From: JAIBJN01 sp963830885
Lineage (GTDB): Bacteria > Actinomycetota > Thermoleophilia > Gaiellales > Gaiellaceae
DNA length: 64,000 nt
Direction of reading: 5' to 3'
Assembly (NCBI GenBank): GCA_963830885.1
Contig: CAWHOA010000008.1
Location: forward strand, 1-64,000
The notes under the pieces were generated by a model. That model was not told the DNA's origin. It was given only the letters and a program-made list of their open reading frames with translations, and did not search any database. Shown one piece after another: positions 1-7,726 of the stretch (positions are counted from its first letter, which is position 1; each line of letters begins with the position of its first letter). The translations under genes were made by a program, and so were the position numbers.

Positions 1-657
1 GGTAGTAGTTGATCATCGCGGCCGATGCCCGGGGCTGCGACCACGCCTCGACGTAGCGTTCGATTTCCTGGTCGGTGTAAGGCGGGTTCGCGTCTTCCAG
101 GAAGTGCCGATAGAAGTGCCAGTCTCTTAGGTGCACCACTTCCTCGGGTAGGCCCGGGAGCGCAAAGAAGAAGAAGTACCAGGACTTCCGGAGCTGGTTG
201 GGGTGGTGCAAGTCCCGGCCAGAGCCGCCGCGGGTGAGCGGCGTTGAGGATGGCGAGTCGGTCGACTACCACCTCGGGGTGGTTCATCGCGGTGGTCCAG
301 GCGATGCTTCCGCCCCAGTCGTGACCGACCAACTGCGCGGACTCGGTCCCAGTTCTCCGATGAGAGCGCGGATGTCGGCGGCGAGCAGGTCGACGCCGTA
401 GGCCTCGAAGTCCTCGGGCTTCGATGACAGGTTGTAGCCACGCGTGTCGGGCGCGACGACCCGAAAACCTGCCGCGGCGAGCGGGGCGATCTGGAGCCGC
501 CAGCCGAACCAGAACTCCGGGAAGCCGTGCAGCAGAACGATCAGCGGGGCATCACCATCGCCGGCCTCTACGTAATGCAAACTCAGATATCGCCGACCTT
601 GGCGTCGCCCTCCCCAAGCTCGATCCCGACGTCAGGGAGCAGACTCGTCGCGGGCAT
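1..657 (-). pseudogene. Epoxide hydrolase-like alpha/beta hydrolase, frameshifted and cut by window edge
   Basis: Read in three shifted frames, this stretch gives one continuous alpha/beta-hydrolase of the soluble epoxide hydrolase type. It shows the oxyanion motif HGFPEFW, the nucleophile motif GHDWGG, and further on HPNQLRKSW and ALPGLPEE. The ATG at 657 is preceded by a strong AGGAGG. Frame changes are needed near 583, 345 and 213, and the 3' part, including the catalytic His, lies beyond position 1. The downstream neighbour on the same strand is a second, intact epoxide hydrolase of a different subfamily. It could be a true pseudogene or an error-rich stretch of an intact gene; identity as an epoxide hydrolase is secure, its status is not. 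Confidence 0.7.
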
Positions 658-851
658 GAGGACCTCCTTGGGCGGGGACTCGGCGCGAGCCTACGCCTGT
701 CGGGCTGGATAAGCAAAAGCAAGTGTCGCCGCTCTAACACGCACCCGGGTCTCGGGAGGACATTCCGAACGCTCGCCCAGTCGAGCGGTTGCGGTGTAGA
801 CGGCCCGCAAGCAGCGGTTGGCGAGAGAGCGTAAGACTCCGCAAACAGGCC

Positions 852-887
852 GCGAGCGGCGCGCACCGTTTCGTGCGCGCCGCTCGC
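852..887 (-). terminator. Perfect 15-bp inverted repeat after the epoxide hydrolase gene
   Basis: A 15-bp perfect stem (852-866 with 873-887) closes a 6-nt loop 9 nt past the stop of the minus-strand epoxide hydrolase. No T-run follows, but such GC-rich hairpins are usual actinobacterial terminators. Confidence 0.65.
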
Positions 888-895
888 CGCGCCGA

Positions 896-2089
896 TCAAC
901 GCAGTGACCTGAAAGCCGCCCGGATCTCGGTTGAGAAGAGCTCCGGCTCTTCCCACGCGGCGAAGTGGCCGCCCCGGTCGACTTCGTTGAAGTAGATGAC
1001 GTTGGGGTAGGACTTCTCGACCCAGCTGCGCGGAGTCCGCCAGATCTCGCCGGGGAACGTCGTGAAGCCGACCGGGATCGGCGGCGGCGGCAGCGGCTGG
1101 CGGCCCGCGGCCGGCGCGTCCGGCCCGTAGGCCTCCCAGTACGACCGGGCCGCGGAGGCGCCGGTGCCGGTCAGCCAGTATGCCGTGATGTTGTCCAGGA
1201 TGTTGTCCCGGGTGAGGTTGCCCGAGGGCTGCCCGTCGACGAAGGCGCGGGCGATCTTGTAGTAGGTGTCCGTGTCGTGGTCGATCATCCAGGCGGCCAG
1301 GGCGACGGGGGAGTCGAGCAGGGCGTAGCCGATCGTCTGCGGGCGGGTGGCCATCTCGATGAAGTAGCCGTTTCCGGACTGCCCGAACGTGGCGATCTGC
1401 GCGGCCGCGGCGCGTTCCTCGTCGGTGTCCGTCGGCATGGTGCCGCTCAGCGCCGGCACGAGCAGGTTCGTGTGGATGCCGATCAGCCCCTCGGGTGCCT
1501 GGCGGCCCATCGCGTCGGTGACGCCGGCGCCCACGTCGCCGCCCTGGGCCACGTAGCGGGTGTAGCCGAGGCGGCGCATGAGCTCGGCCCAGGCCCGTGC
1601 GGTCCGGCCCAGGTCCCAGCCGACCTCGACCGGCTCGCCCGAGAAGCCGTACCCGGGCAGGGAGGGCAGCACGAGGTGGAAGGCATCCTCGGCGCTGCCG
1701 CCGTGCGCGGTCGGGTCCGTCAGCGGGCCGACGGAGTCGATCATCTCCATGATGGAGCCGGGCCAGCCGTGGGTCATGATCAGCGGTAGCGCGTTCTCGT
1801 GCGACGACTTGACGTGGATGAAGTGGATGTCCACGCCGTCGATCTCGGTCGTGAACTGCGGCAGCGCGTTGAGCTTCGCCTCGGCCTTGCGCCAGTCGTA
1901 GTCGGTCTCCCAGTAGCGCGCGAGCTCCTGAATCGTCGCCAACTGCACGCCCTGCGACCGATCTGCGACCAGCTCCCTGGAGGGCAAGCGCGTCGCGGCG
2001 ATCCGGCGGCGCAGCTCGGCGAGCTTCTCTTCGGGAATGTCGACGTGGAAGGGACGGATGTCGGTAGCGGTCTGGGCGGTGGTGCTCAT
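896..2089 (-). CDS. Epoxide hydrolase (EHN-domain, microsomal type)
   Basis: The 397-residue product is an alpha/beta-hydrolase with an N-terminal EHN domain (about residues 10-115), typical of microsomal-type epoxide hydrolases that open epoxides to vicinal diols. Visible motifs are the oxyanion HGWPGS (about 107-112), nucleophile GGDVGAG (Asp near residue 184), and GGHFAAWEEP carrying the catalytic His near the C-terminus. No signal peptide is seen, so it is probably cytosolic. The ATG at 2089 has CGGAGGTCGTC in front of it. It sits alone between a broken epoxide hydrolase and a phage remnant. The exact substrate cannot be told. Length and motifs fit an intact enzyme. Confidence 0.88.
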   Translation of the reverse strand: MSTTAQTATDIRPFHVDIPEEKLAELRRRIAATRLPSRELVADRSQGVQLATIQELARYWETDYDWRKAEAKLNALPQFTTEIDGVDIHFIHVKSSHENALPLIMTHGWPGSIMEMIDSVGPLTDPTAHGGSAEDAFHLVLPSLPGYGFSGEPVEVGWDLGRTARAWAELMRRLGYTRYVAQGGDVGAGVTDAMGRQAPEGLIGIHTNLLVPALSGTMPTDTDEERAAAAQIATFGQSGNGYFIEMATRPQTIGYALLDSPVALAAWMIDHDTDTYYKIARAFVDGQPSGNLTRDNILDNITAYWLTGTGASAARSYWEAYGPDAPAAGRQPLPPPPIPVGFTTFPGEIWRTPRSWVEKSYPNVIYFNEVDRGGHFAAWEEPELFSTEIRAAFRSLR

Positions 2090-2313
2090 GACGACCTCCG
2101 TGGTTGGTGGGGCGGTCCGGATGACCTCCTCTCCGGTTCGGGGACTTGGGCCCGAGACTACCCCTGCCGGGTGGGGCTCAGCAACAAGTCTCCGTAGAGC
2201 GCCACGACTATCGCCCTAGCCCTCGGACGACATTCCTGAACGCTGGCCCAGGCGAGCCGCGAAACACCGCCACATGGCAACTCGGAGGGTTTTTGTTGGG
2301 TTCTTCTCGGCTT

Positions 2314-2609
2314 AGTACGTCTCAGCGTGGCTATGGGGCTGTTCATCAGGCGCGGCGGCGCCAGTTGGCTCCGCTTGTCGCCGCGGGCCTCATGACGTAC
2401 GCCCGCTGCGGGGAGCCGATCGCGGCCGGGGCCCCGTGGATCTCGATCATGCGCCGGATCGAAGCAGCTACTTGGGCGCTTCCCACCGGTCCGTAACCGG
2501 AGATCGGCGACCTATCGTGCGAGGAAGACGAGCAGGCGATGGTGAGCCGAAACCGCGGGGAGCGCCCTCGCCGATCTCGTCCACCGTGCGGGCTCAGGTC
2601 AGTGGATGA
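2314..2609 (+). pseudogene. Phage-type HNH endonuclease remnant, frameshifted
   Basis: The frame starting near 2314 reads RGYGAVHQARRRQLAPLV and then a CxxC knuckle (ARCGEPI). After a one-base slip at about 2439 it continues with DLDHAPDRSSYLGASHRS. Together these match the small actinophage HNH proteins (RGYGxxHxxxRRxxAPLV...CARCGxPI...WDLGHxxxDRxxYxGPxHxxCN). The final zinc ligand region is altered (SVTGD instead of CNR), and there is no clear start codon. In phages this gene usually lies just before the terminase genes; a terminase tail is found at 7441-7587 on the same strand. I read it as a prophage relic. The identification rests on pattern memory and not on an alignment. Confidence 0.55.
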
Positions 2610-3786
2610 GCTCGACGGCGCTCACCGTGTCGAGCCCGTCGACGAAGGCTTCGTCGAACGCCGGTCCGCCGCGAACTAGGTCAGGCGCTCCATCGTGGAA
2701 GGAAACGAGGAGATCCCGGCCACGCGAGCCCATGAGCAAATCTTTCCCGGCACGGCCGAAGATGCGATCGTTTCCTCCCTGGCCCAGCACGAAGTCCGCC
2801 CCGTCTCCGCCAGAGATGGTGTCGTCGCCGTGTGTGTCAGGACTGAGACCTTCGTGGATGCCGTCGCTCCCGTCGAGGTCACCCCCAAGATGTCATCGCC
2901 ACCGGGGCCGGCCGCGATCCAATCGTCGCCGACCTCCCCTTCCACCGTGTCGTTCCCGCGCCCAGCCCAGATCGTGTCGTTGCCTCGACCACCCGAAAGC
3001 CGATCGGCGCCGCCGGACCCGATCAGGGTGTCCTGACCGCCACGACCATCCAACTCGTTTGCGCGCAGGTTGCCGACGAGCCGGTCGTTGCCAGCTCCCC
3101 CGATCACTACGTCGATGTTCCGAAGGACGTTGTCACCCTCGTCGACCGATCCGTCGTTTGCGATGCCGTCCAGGTGGACTGTCACAGCCGTCGCGTGATC
3201 GGTGTAGATCGCGCGATCCAGCCCGCCGAAGTCGTCATTCGGACCCGCCGTCGGACCGCCGTCGATCAGGTCGGCGCCAGATCCGCCGATTAGGTCGTCG
3301 CTCTCCACTGCCCCCAAGAGCACGTCGTCGCCTGCGCCCCCCCGAGAGCGTCGTCACAAAGAAGTTCGCAGACGTGCTCGTAAGCGTGTCATTGCCGGAA
3401 TCGCCGAAGACCGCGAACTCCTCGAAACCAAAACCCATACCGGGCTCGCACGATGGGCAGAGCGACGCGAGAGACACCTCATCATCTAGGTCGCCCGCCC
3501 TCAGGATGATGGTGTCGAATTCAGTCGGGGGTCCCGTGCATGTGACGGTGTCCGCATCGACGGCGACGCAGCCCGCCCCCGCGGTGACCGCAACGCCCGC
3601 ATCCGTGATCTCGTAGATCCGCGGCGGGCCGAAGTCCGTCATCGTCACGGTGACGTCATTAGCTTCTCCTGGCGCGGCGACATAGAGGACATCCGTCGCT
3701 GTGACGCTGGCCGTTCCTCCGAGTGCTACGTCTGCGGCAAACAGGAAGCAGCTCGCGACCAAAGCGAAGAAAGTTCCACGTCTCAC
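2599..3786 (-). pseudogene. Secreted RTX-like calcium-binding repeat protein, two frameshifts
   Basis: A GTG at 3786 opens a signal peptide (MRRGTFFALVASCFLF, cleavage near ALGG). Then follow a beta-rich domain and a long array of hemolysin-type nonapeptides, such as GGAGNDRLVG, GGRGNDTIWAGRGND and GQGGNDRIFGRAG, which bind calcium in RTX proteins. Two frame changes join the pieces: at the run of seven C at 3337-3343, where six would keep frame, and at the run of five C at 2882-2886, where six would keep frame. With those corrected the gene is about 395 codons and ends in SAVELIH. Both breaks are in homopolymers, so sequencing error is a strong alternative to decay. No type I secretion genes are nearby; the signal peptide implies Sec export. 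Confidence 0.7.
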
Positions 3787-3838
3787 GAAGTTGACGACTT
3801 TAGAACGTTCCCGCGGCCAAAGCAACGGGACTCCCTGG

Positions 3839-3938
3839 CCGGAAGAGCCATCTAGGCAAGCTCGCCGCCAAGTCCTAGGCTCAGCTTCGCGGGGCGTGGC
3901 AGGTCGTCCTAGGGTCACCTTGCGGCCCGCGCCTCGGC
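3839..3938 (-). repeat. Conserved 100-bp non-coding element, copy 1
   Basis: Read on the minus strand this segment shares long blocks with 5801-5902: CACGCCCCG, AGCCTA, GGCGGCG and TGCCTAGATGGC. Variable positions partly keep base pairing, and both copies have a small hairpin with a GCAA tetraloop. This copy lies about 50-150 nt upstream of the GTG of the minus-strand RTX gene, where a 5' leader would be. It may be a structured RNA or a dispersed repeat; no known riboswitch could be matched with confidence. Confidence 0.5.
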
Positions 3939-4012
3939 TGCGAGGCCTCTCGGAACTCAGGTTGATCGTCCCTGGCGAGTGTGCAAGTGTGACTTGAAAC
4001 GAGGAAGACATC

Positions 4013-4886
4013 TTGCGAACGGCTCTGACACTGCTCGTGCTCGCAATGGCGCTGGGATCGGCCGCGCCAAGCTACGCAGTGCCTCGAACCTGTTGGGGGG
4101 GCAGAGCAGCGTGATGATCGTCGGGACCGACGGCGACGACTGGATTGTCGGCACTCGCAGGCGACGACTGGGATCCAGGCAGGAGCCGGGCAAGGACGTA
4201 GTGATAATCGGGGGAGGAGGAGAACGACACGATCTGTGGGAATTCGGGCGCCGACATAGCTTCGGGGGGGTCCAGGGCCACGACACTCTTGCCGGTGGAA
4301 TGTGAACCGACGTTCTCTCCGGCGGGATCGGTTACGACACGACACGGTGGTGGCGAGCAACGACGTGACTTTCGGCGGAAGCGGAGGCGATACCCTCTGG
4401 GGCCCAGCAGGGGCACAACCGACTCTTCGGTGGCACTTAACCCCACAGCCCCCTGACCTCCAGCACAGGGAGGATGAGCAACACGTTCTATGGAGGTACC
4501 GGGCCAGATCGGGTCGTTGCGCAGCGGTCCTCGGGGACGAACGTCTTCGTGGGCGGAGCCGGAAGGGATCCTGCTTGAGGTGGTACGCCGTTTACCGACG
4601 TGGTCGATCGACCTGGGCCTTGGCACCGTCACCCTCGACGGCGCAAGCATTGTCGCGCTCGGGTTCGAAGACGTGGTGGACGCGTCTTTCGTGGACGTCG
4701 GCGCCACCCTGATCGGAAGCGACGCACCGAACCTTCCTAAACGGCGGCAGTGGCGACGACCACATCGAGGGTCGCGGCGGAGACGACGTCCTCAGCGGTG
4801 CGGTGAGGGCGCCGACCTGCTCGACGGCGGCGACGGACTCGATGGATGCGCTCGATGGCGAGACGATCCTGAACTGCGAGAGCTGA
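4013..4886 (+). pseudogene. RTX-like repeat protein, tandem copy A, heavily frameshifted
   Basis: A TTG at 4013 behind GAGGAAG starts a signal peptide (RTALTLLVLAMALGSAAPSY). The reading frame breaks within about 35 codons and several more times after that. Fragments that can be read include MIVGTDGDDWIVGT, VDASFVDVGATLIGSDAPN and, at the end, LDGETILNCES with the stop at 4884-4886. The same order of elements, signal peptide, MIVGT start of repeats, GDDHIEGRGGDD and LDGETIL.CES end, occurs in the next gene, so the two are tandem paralogues. The number of breaks makes real decay likely here. Confidence 0.6.
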
Positions 4887-5715
4887 TGGTGCGAACCGCT
4901 CTGACCTTGCTCGTGCTCGCGATCGCCTGGGACCGGCAGCCCGGGCCTACAGCGTACTAGTTCTTGCTTGGGTAGCCCCGCGATGATCGTCGGAACACCA
5001 GGCAGCGACCGGATTGTCGGGACTCCTCGCGCCGATGTAATTCAGGGCGCAGGGGGCAACGACGTGATTCTCGGAAAAGCGGGGGGCGACTTGATCTGCG
5101 GAGGCGCCGGCGCCGACGTTGTTCGAGCTGGTTCGGGCGGCGACTTCATCCTTGGTCGTAATGGCGACGACGTCCTCTTCGGTGAGCGAGGATTCGATCT
5201 GATCGAGGATGGATCGGGAACGATGTCCTTTACGGTGGGCCGGGAGGCGACGACATCGAGACTTCCGCCGGAGATGATCGAGGCTTCGGCGGCAGGGAGC
5301 GGACACTCTCTTTGACGACGCGCTAACCGACGACGAGCTCCACGGGGGTCCAGGCCCGGACACCATCAACGTGTCTGCCGTCGGAGAGAACGTCTACACG
5401 GGCGGTGCGGGCACGGATTGGTTCCGAGCGTGGAACCTCACTCTTGAGATCACGATCGACCTGAGCCTCGGCCTCGTCACCATGGTTGGAGAGGGGACCG
5501 GATTCGAGAACGCTGCGTATTTCGGAGTCGAGAGTGCCATTTTGATCGGGGACGACGGTAGGAACCTCCTCCTCGGCGACGAGGGCGACGACCACATCGA
5601 GGGACGGGGCGGAGACGATCACCTCAATGGGCGCTCAGGCATCGACCTCCTCGACGGAGGAAACGGACTCGATATGTGCCTCGACGGCGAGACGATTCTG
5701 AGCTGCGAGAGCTAA
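4886..5715 (+). pseudogene. RTX-like repeat protein, tandem copy B, frameshifted
   Basis: The ATG at 4886 overlaps the stop of copy A (TGATG) and starts the near-identical leader MVRTALTLLVLAIA. A frame slip follows inside the leader, then the repeats MIVGTPGSDRIVGTPRAD, GAGGNDVILGKAGGD and NGDDVLFGERG are readable. Another slip near 5210-5330 separates these from the C-terminal part (5371-5715), which has GGAGTDWFRAWN, a beta-rich stretch, GDEGDDHIEGRGGDDHLNG and the end LDGETILSCES. The family would be a small secreted calcium-binding protein of about 270 residues. It is less damaged than copy A. Confidence 0.6.
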
Positions 5716-5800
5716 GGGCCCAGAGCGGCCCACCACCAACCCACCTCGCTCGCCGCTCGAGCCCACGCCCGATGGACGAGCTCGGCCAGCGAGGCCGTGG

Positions 5801-5902
5801 CCGTTTCGGCCATCTAGGCAGCCGCGCCGCCAGGTCGTAGGCTGACCTTTGCCGGGGCGTGGGTCAGGGTAGTCAAGGACACTTGCGGTCCCGCGCCCCG
5901 GC
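5801..5902 (-). repeat. Conserved 100-bp non-coding element, copy 2
   Basis: This is the second copy of the element at 3839-3938, in the same orientation, just beyond the tandem RTX genes. It keeps a perfect 5-bp stem AGGTC/GACCT around the loop AGCCTAC, a GGCGGC/GCTGCC hairpin and a GCAA-capped hairpin. No minus-strand gene begins right after it, so here it is an orphan or marks a lost gene. Confidence 0.5.
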
Positions 5903-5926
5903 GTCCAATCAACCAAAGGGGGCTCG

Positions 5927-6199
5927 CTAGTGTCGAGTGAGGTTCTCAGGCCGAATCAACGGCCGACCATCCAGTCGCCGCTGTTCGAGCTCGTGGAGGA
6001 AGCGAAGGGTTCTGTCCTCGGTGAGGTGGTATGACGCGAACCCGGTGACCCTCCGCCACGCTGGAACTCCCGGAGCTAAGTCGAGCACAACACCACAATC
6101 GGCAGCCATCAACATGAAGAGCCGGAAGGCTTCGTCGTCGCCGATGTGGTCCTCGTGAATTTGCCAAGCCGGCGAGCCGCCCGTTCTCTCGCGGTTGGC
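5927..6199 (-). pseudogene. Fragment of an unrecognised protein gene
   Basis: An open minus-strand frame with natural-looking composition ends at 5927 (ELEQRRLDGRPLIRPENL near its end) and can be traced back through WQIHEDHIGDDEAF to 6199, where a stop interrupts it. The only start codon inside is an ATG at 6115, which would give 62 residues and drop the upstream coding-like part. I do not recognise the family. It is probably the 3' part of a truncated gene. Confidence 0.3.
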
Positions 6200-6418
6200 T
6201 CACGCCGCAGCCTGGGTGGAGAGCAGGGGACGGCTTCGGCCTCGTTCGAGGTTTCGGTTTCGGAGAACTGGCTGTAGCAGGGGACGGCTTCGGCCTCGTT
6301 CGAGGTTTCGGTTTCGGAGAACTGGCTGGAGCCTCTGGCCTCTCCGTGTAGCTGAGGTACGTGTTAACGGATTGCCGGGCTTGTAGAAGTACGACGGATT
6401 CTTATTGTGGAGGCCCAT
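6200..6418 (-). CDS. Small repeat-containing hypothetical protein
   Basis: The 72-residue frame begins MGLHNKNPSYFYKPGNPL and then carries two perfect 18-residue repeats (LLQPVLRNRNLERGRSRP twice) encoded by a 54-bp tandem DNA repeat. Its ATG overlaps a TAA in the neighbouring frame of the small membrane protein upstream (TAATG), suggesting translational coupling. The repeat is basic and rich in Arg and Asn. No family was recognised; it could also be a repeat-driven extension of a shorter gene. Confidence 0.35.
   Translation of the reverse strand: MGLHNKNPSYFYKPGNPLTRTSATRRGQRLQPVLRNRNLERGRSRPLLQPVLRNRNLERGRSRPLLSTQAAA
6222..6329. repeat. Perfect 54-bp direct tandem repeat, two units
   Basis: Units 6222-6275 and 6276-6329 differ only at the last base. 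Each holds the inverted repeat CCTCGTTCGAGG and two GGTTTCG blocks. The unit length is 18 codons, so copy number changes keep the frame of the overlapping minus-strand gene. Confidence 0.85.
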
Positions 6419-6421
6419 TAG

Positions 6422-6574
6422 TCACCACTCTCGTAGTAGTTGCCCTCTTCGTAGGGACTGTCTGGATTGCGCCGTTTGTTTTCTTGGGGCGACCTCCCAC
6501 CAAGAGCTAAGCCATACCCAGAGGAGAAGAAGAACTGGCCCCCAGAAGAGGATGGCGTAGAGCGCGTTCAGCAT
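6422..6574 (-). CDS. Very small single-span membrane protein (C-terminal frame uncertain)
   Basis: From an ATG at 6574 the frame gives a hydrophobic helix (LYAILFWGPVLLLLWVWL) and then a basic tail of 50 residues in total. After about codon 27 a shifted frame reads more naturally (NPDSPYEEGNYYESGD, stop at 6418-6420) and its stop overlaps the next start. A one-base frameshift near 6490 is therefore likely. The ATG directly follows the stop of a 15-codon frame. Function unknown. Confidence 0.4.
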   Translation of the reverse strand: MLNALYAILFWGPVLLLLWVWLSSWWEVAPRKQTAQSRQSLRRGQLLREW

Positions 6575-6622
6575 CTACTCCTCCACCTCCTCGCCGGCAG
6601 CGATCTTCGTGCGCTTGCTCAT
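6575..6622 (-). CDS. Possible 15-residue leader peptide
   Basis: ATG at 6622 lies behind GGAAAAGGGAC and encodes MSKRTKIAAGEEVEE followed by TAG. The stop abuts the ATG of the small membrane protein. It could be a leader or coupling peptide, or chance. Confidence 0.25.
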   Translation of the reverse strand: MSKRTKIAAGEEVEE

Positions 6623-6678
6623 GTTTTGTCCCTTTTCCTACGTGACACGGTGACGGCGCCGTGGAACCGTTCGGCTCC

Positions 6679-6709
6679 GGGAAGCCCGCCGCCGCAAGGC
6701 GGGCTTCCC
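6679..6709 (-). terminator. Perfect 12-bp hairpin downstream of lipoprotein gene
   Basis: GGGAAGCCCGCC (6679-6690) pairs fully with 6698-6709 around a 7-nt loop. It lies 87 nt beyond the likely stop of the minus-strand lipoprotein and before the small-gene cluster on the same strand. Confidence 0.65.
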
Positions 6710-6795
6710 GCAGGCGACAGCCCCGAGAAGCCCACCACCCGACGGCGGCGGTGGGCACTCGCAGCCGAGCGCGCAGCGGGTCGCCGCTGCGCGTC

Positions 6796-7229
6796 TCAGA
6801 GGCCTTCGTCCGCCTCGTAGACCATGAGCAGTCGCCGTCCTCGCGGACGAAGCTCGTCGGCTCACCTTCCTCGTCCTCACCGAAGTCGCCGGCGGCCAGC
6901 TCGGCCGTGTCGGCGTCGATGACCTTGACCGGCGTGTCCTCGATCCGGTCGCGCCAGTCCTTCGGGAGCAGCGCCTCCAGCCCGCCTTCGCCCAGGAACC
7001 CCTGCGCGAGCACCATCGCGCCCACGCAGTCCTCCGGCGCGGTCGTCATCGCACACGCTCGGCCGTTCTCGCCGTCGATCATGTCCTCCACGTACTCGAC
7101 CATGAGGCCTTGCAGCTCGGCCTCGGTGTCCTCGGCGCTGCTCGCGCCGGAGCCGCCGCAACCGACGGCGGCGATCCCGATCACGGTTGTCGCGAGCACC
7201 GCGACGACAATCTTCTTTCTGCGGCTCAT
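6796..7229 (-). pseudogene. Small secreted lipoprotein, frameshift near C-terminus
   Basis: ATG at 7229 behind AAGAGAGA starts a lipoprotein signal peptide (MSRRKKIVVAVLATTVIG, lipobox ending AAVGC). The mature part is an acidic domain of about 115 residues containing two Cys (GRACAMTTAPEDCVGAM) and ends with VREDGD. A one-base slip near 6820 then restores LLMVYEADEGL and a stop at 6796-6798, a natural end just before a terminator hairpin. Without the slip the frame runs on with arginine-rich low-quality sequence to 6507. The fold resembles the small NTF2/DUF4878-like lipoproteins of actinobacteria, but this is a guess. Confidence 0.6.
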
Positions 7230-7440
7230 CTCTCTTTCTCTTTTCGCGGCACCCGCCTGGGCGCCTGCGGTCTTGTAGGAACCTCTCCACAAGTTCCATC
7301 GGCTACCGGCCCGACCGCTTGATGAAGTTCTGATTAAGACGCAAGGGCAAGTATCACTTGCGCTCTCTGGGCGTCCTGCTCCCTAAGCCACCGCCAAAGG
7401 GCGCCCGGTCGTCTACTCCGGCTCGGTCGGGTCGGGCAGG

Positions 7441-7587
7441 GGTGCAGCCGATCGGGTTCAGCTAACCGCCCGGCCCGACCGCACACGGCCGATCGACGCG
7501 GCCGTCGCGCTGGCGCTCGCCGTTCAGGGCGCCACGATCGAAGCGCCGGGCTCGGTGTACGACGTCCGGGGCGTCATCGCCGTCTAG
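7441..7587 (+). pseudogene. C-terminal tail of a phage terminase large subunit
   Basis: The frame ending at TAG 7585-7587 reads RPDRTRPIDAAVALALAV and then GSVYDVRGVIAV. This is the usual C-terminal pattern of actinophage terminase large subunits: an I/D-A-AxA segment of the nuclease domain followed by SVYExRG and the stop. No start or ATPase part is visible upstream. With the HNH fragment at 2314-2609 it suggests remains of a prophage packaging module. Only about 45 codons support the call. Confidence 0.4.
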
Positions 7588-7726
7588 CGCGGTCTACCAC
7601 CCGTCTACCAGGAGCCGCCGAAACCCCCGGGAACCAGGGGTACAGCGTTCACCTCGATGGGCGCAAACCCGCTCCTGGAGCGGAGCGGGCGGAGAGGGGC
7701 GTACACGGTTCATACGTCGGCTAGAT

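Noticed and set aside
3839..5902. c-di-GMP-I riboswitch as identity of the repeated element
   Set aside because: Some short blocks and a GNRA hairpin are similar, but the spacing and the first half do not match the consensus.
6222..6329. CRISPR array
   Set aside because: Only two directly adjoining identical units with no spacers; no cas genes in the window.
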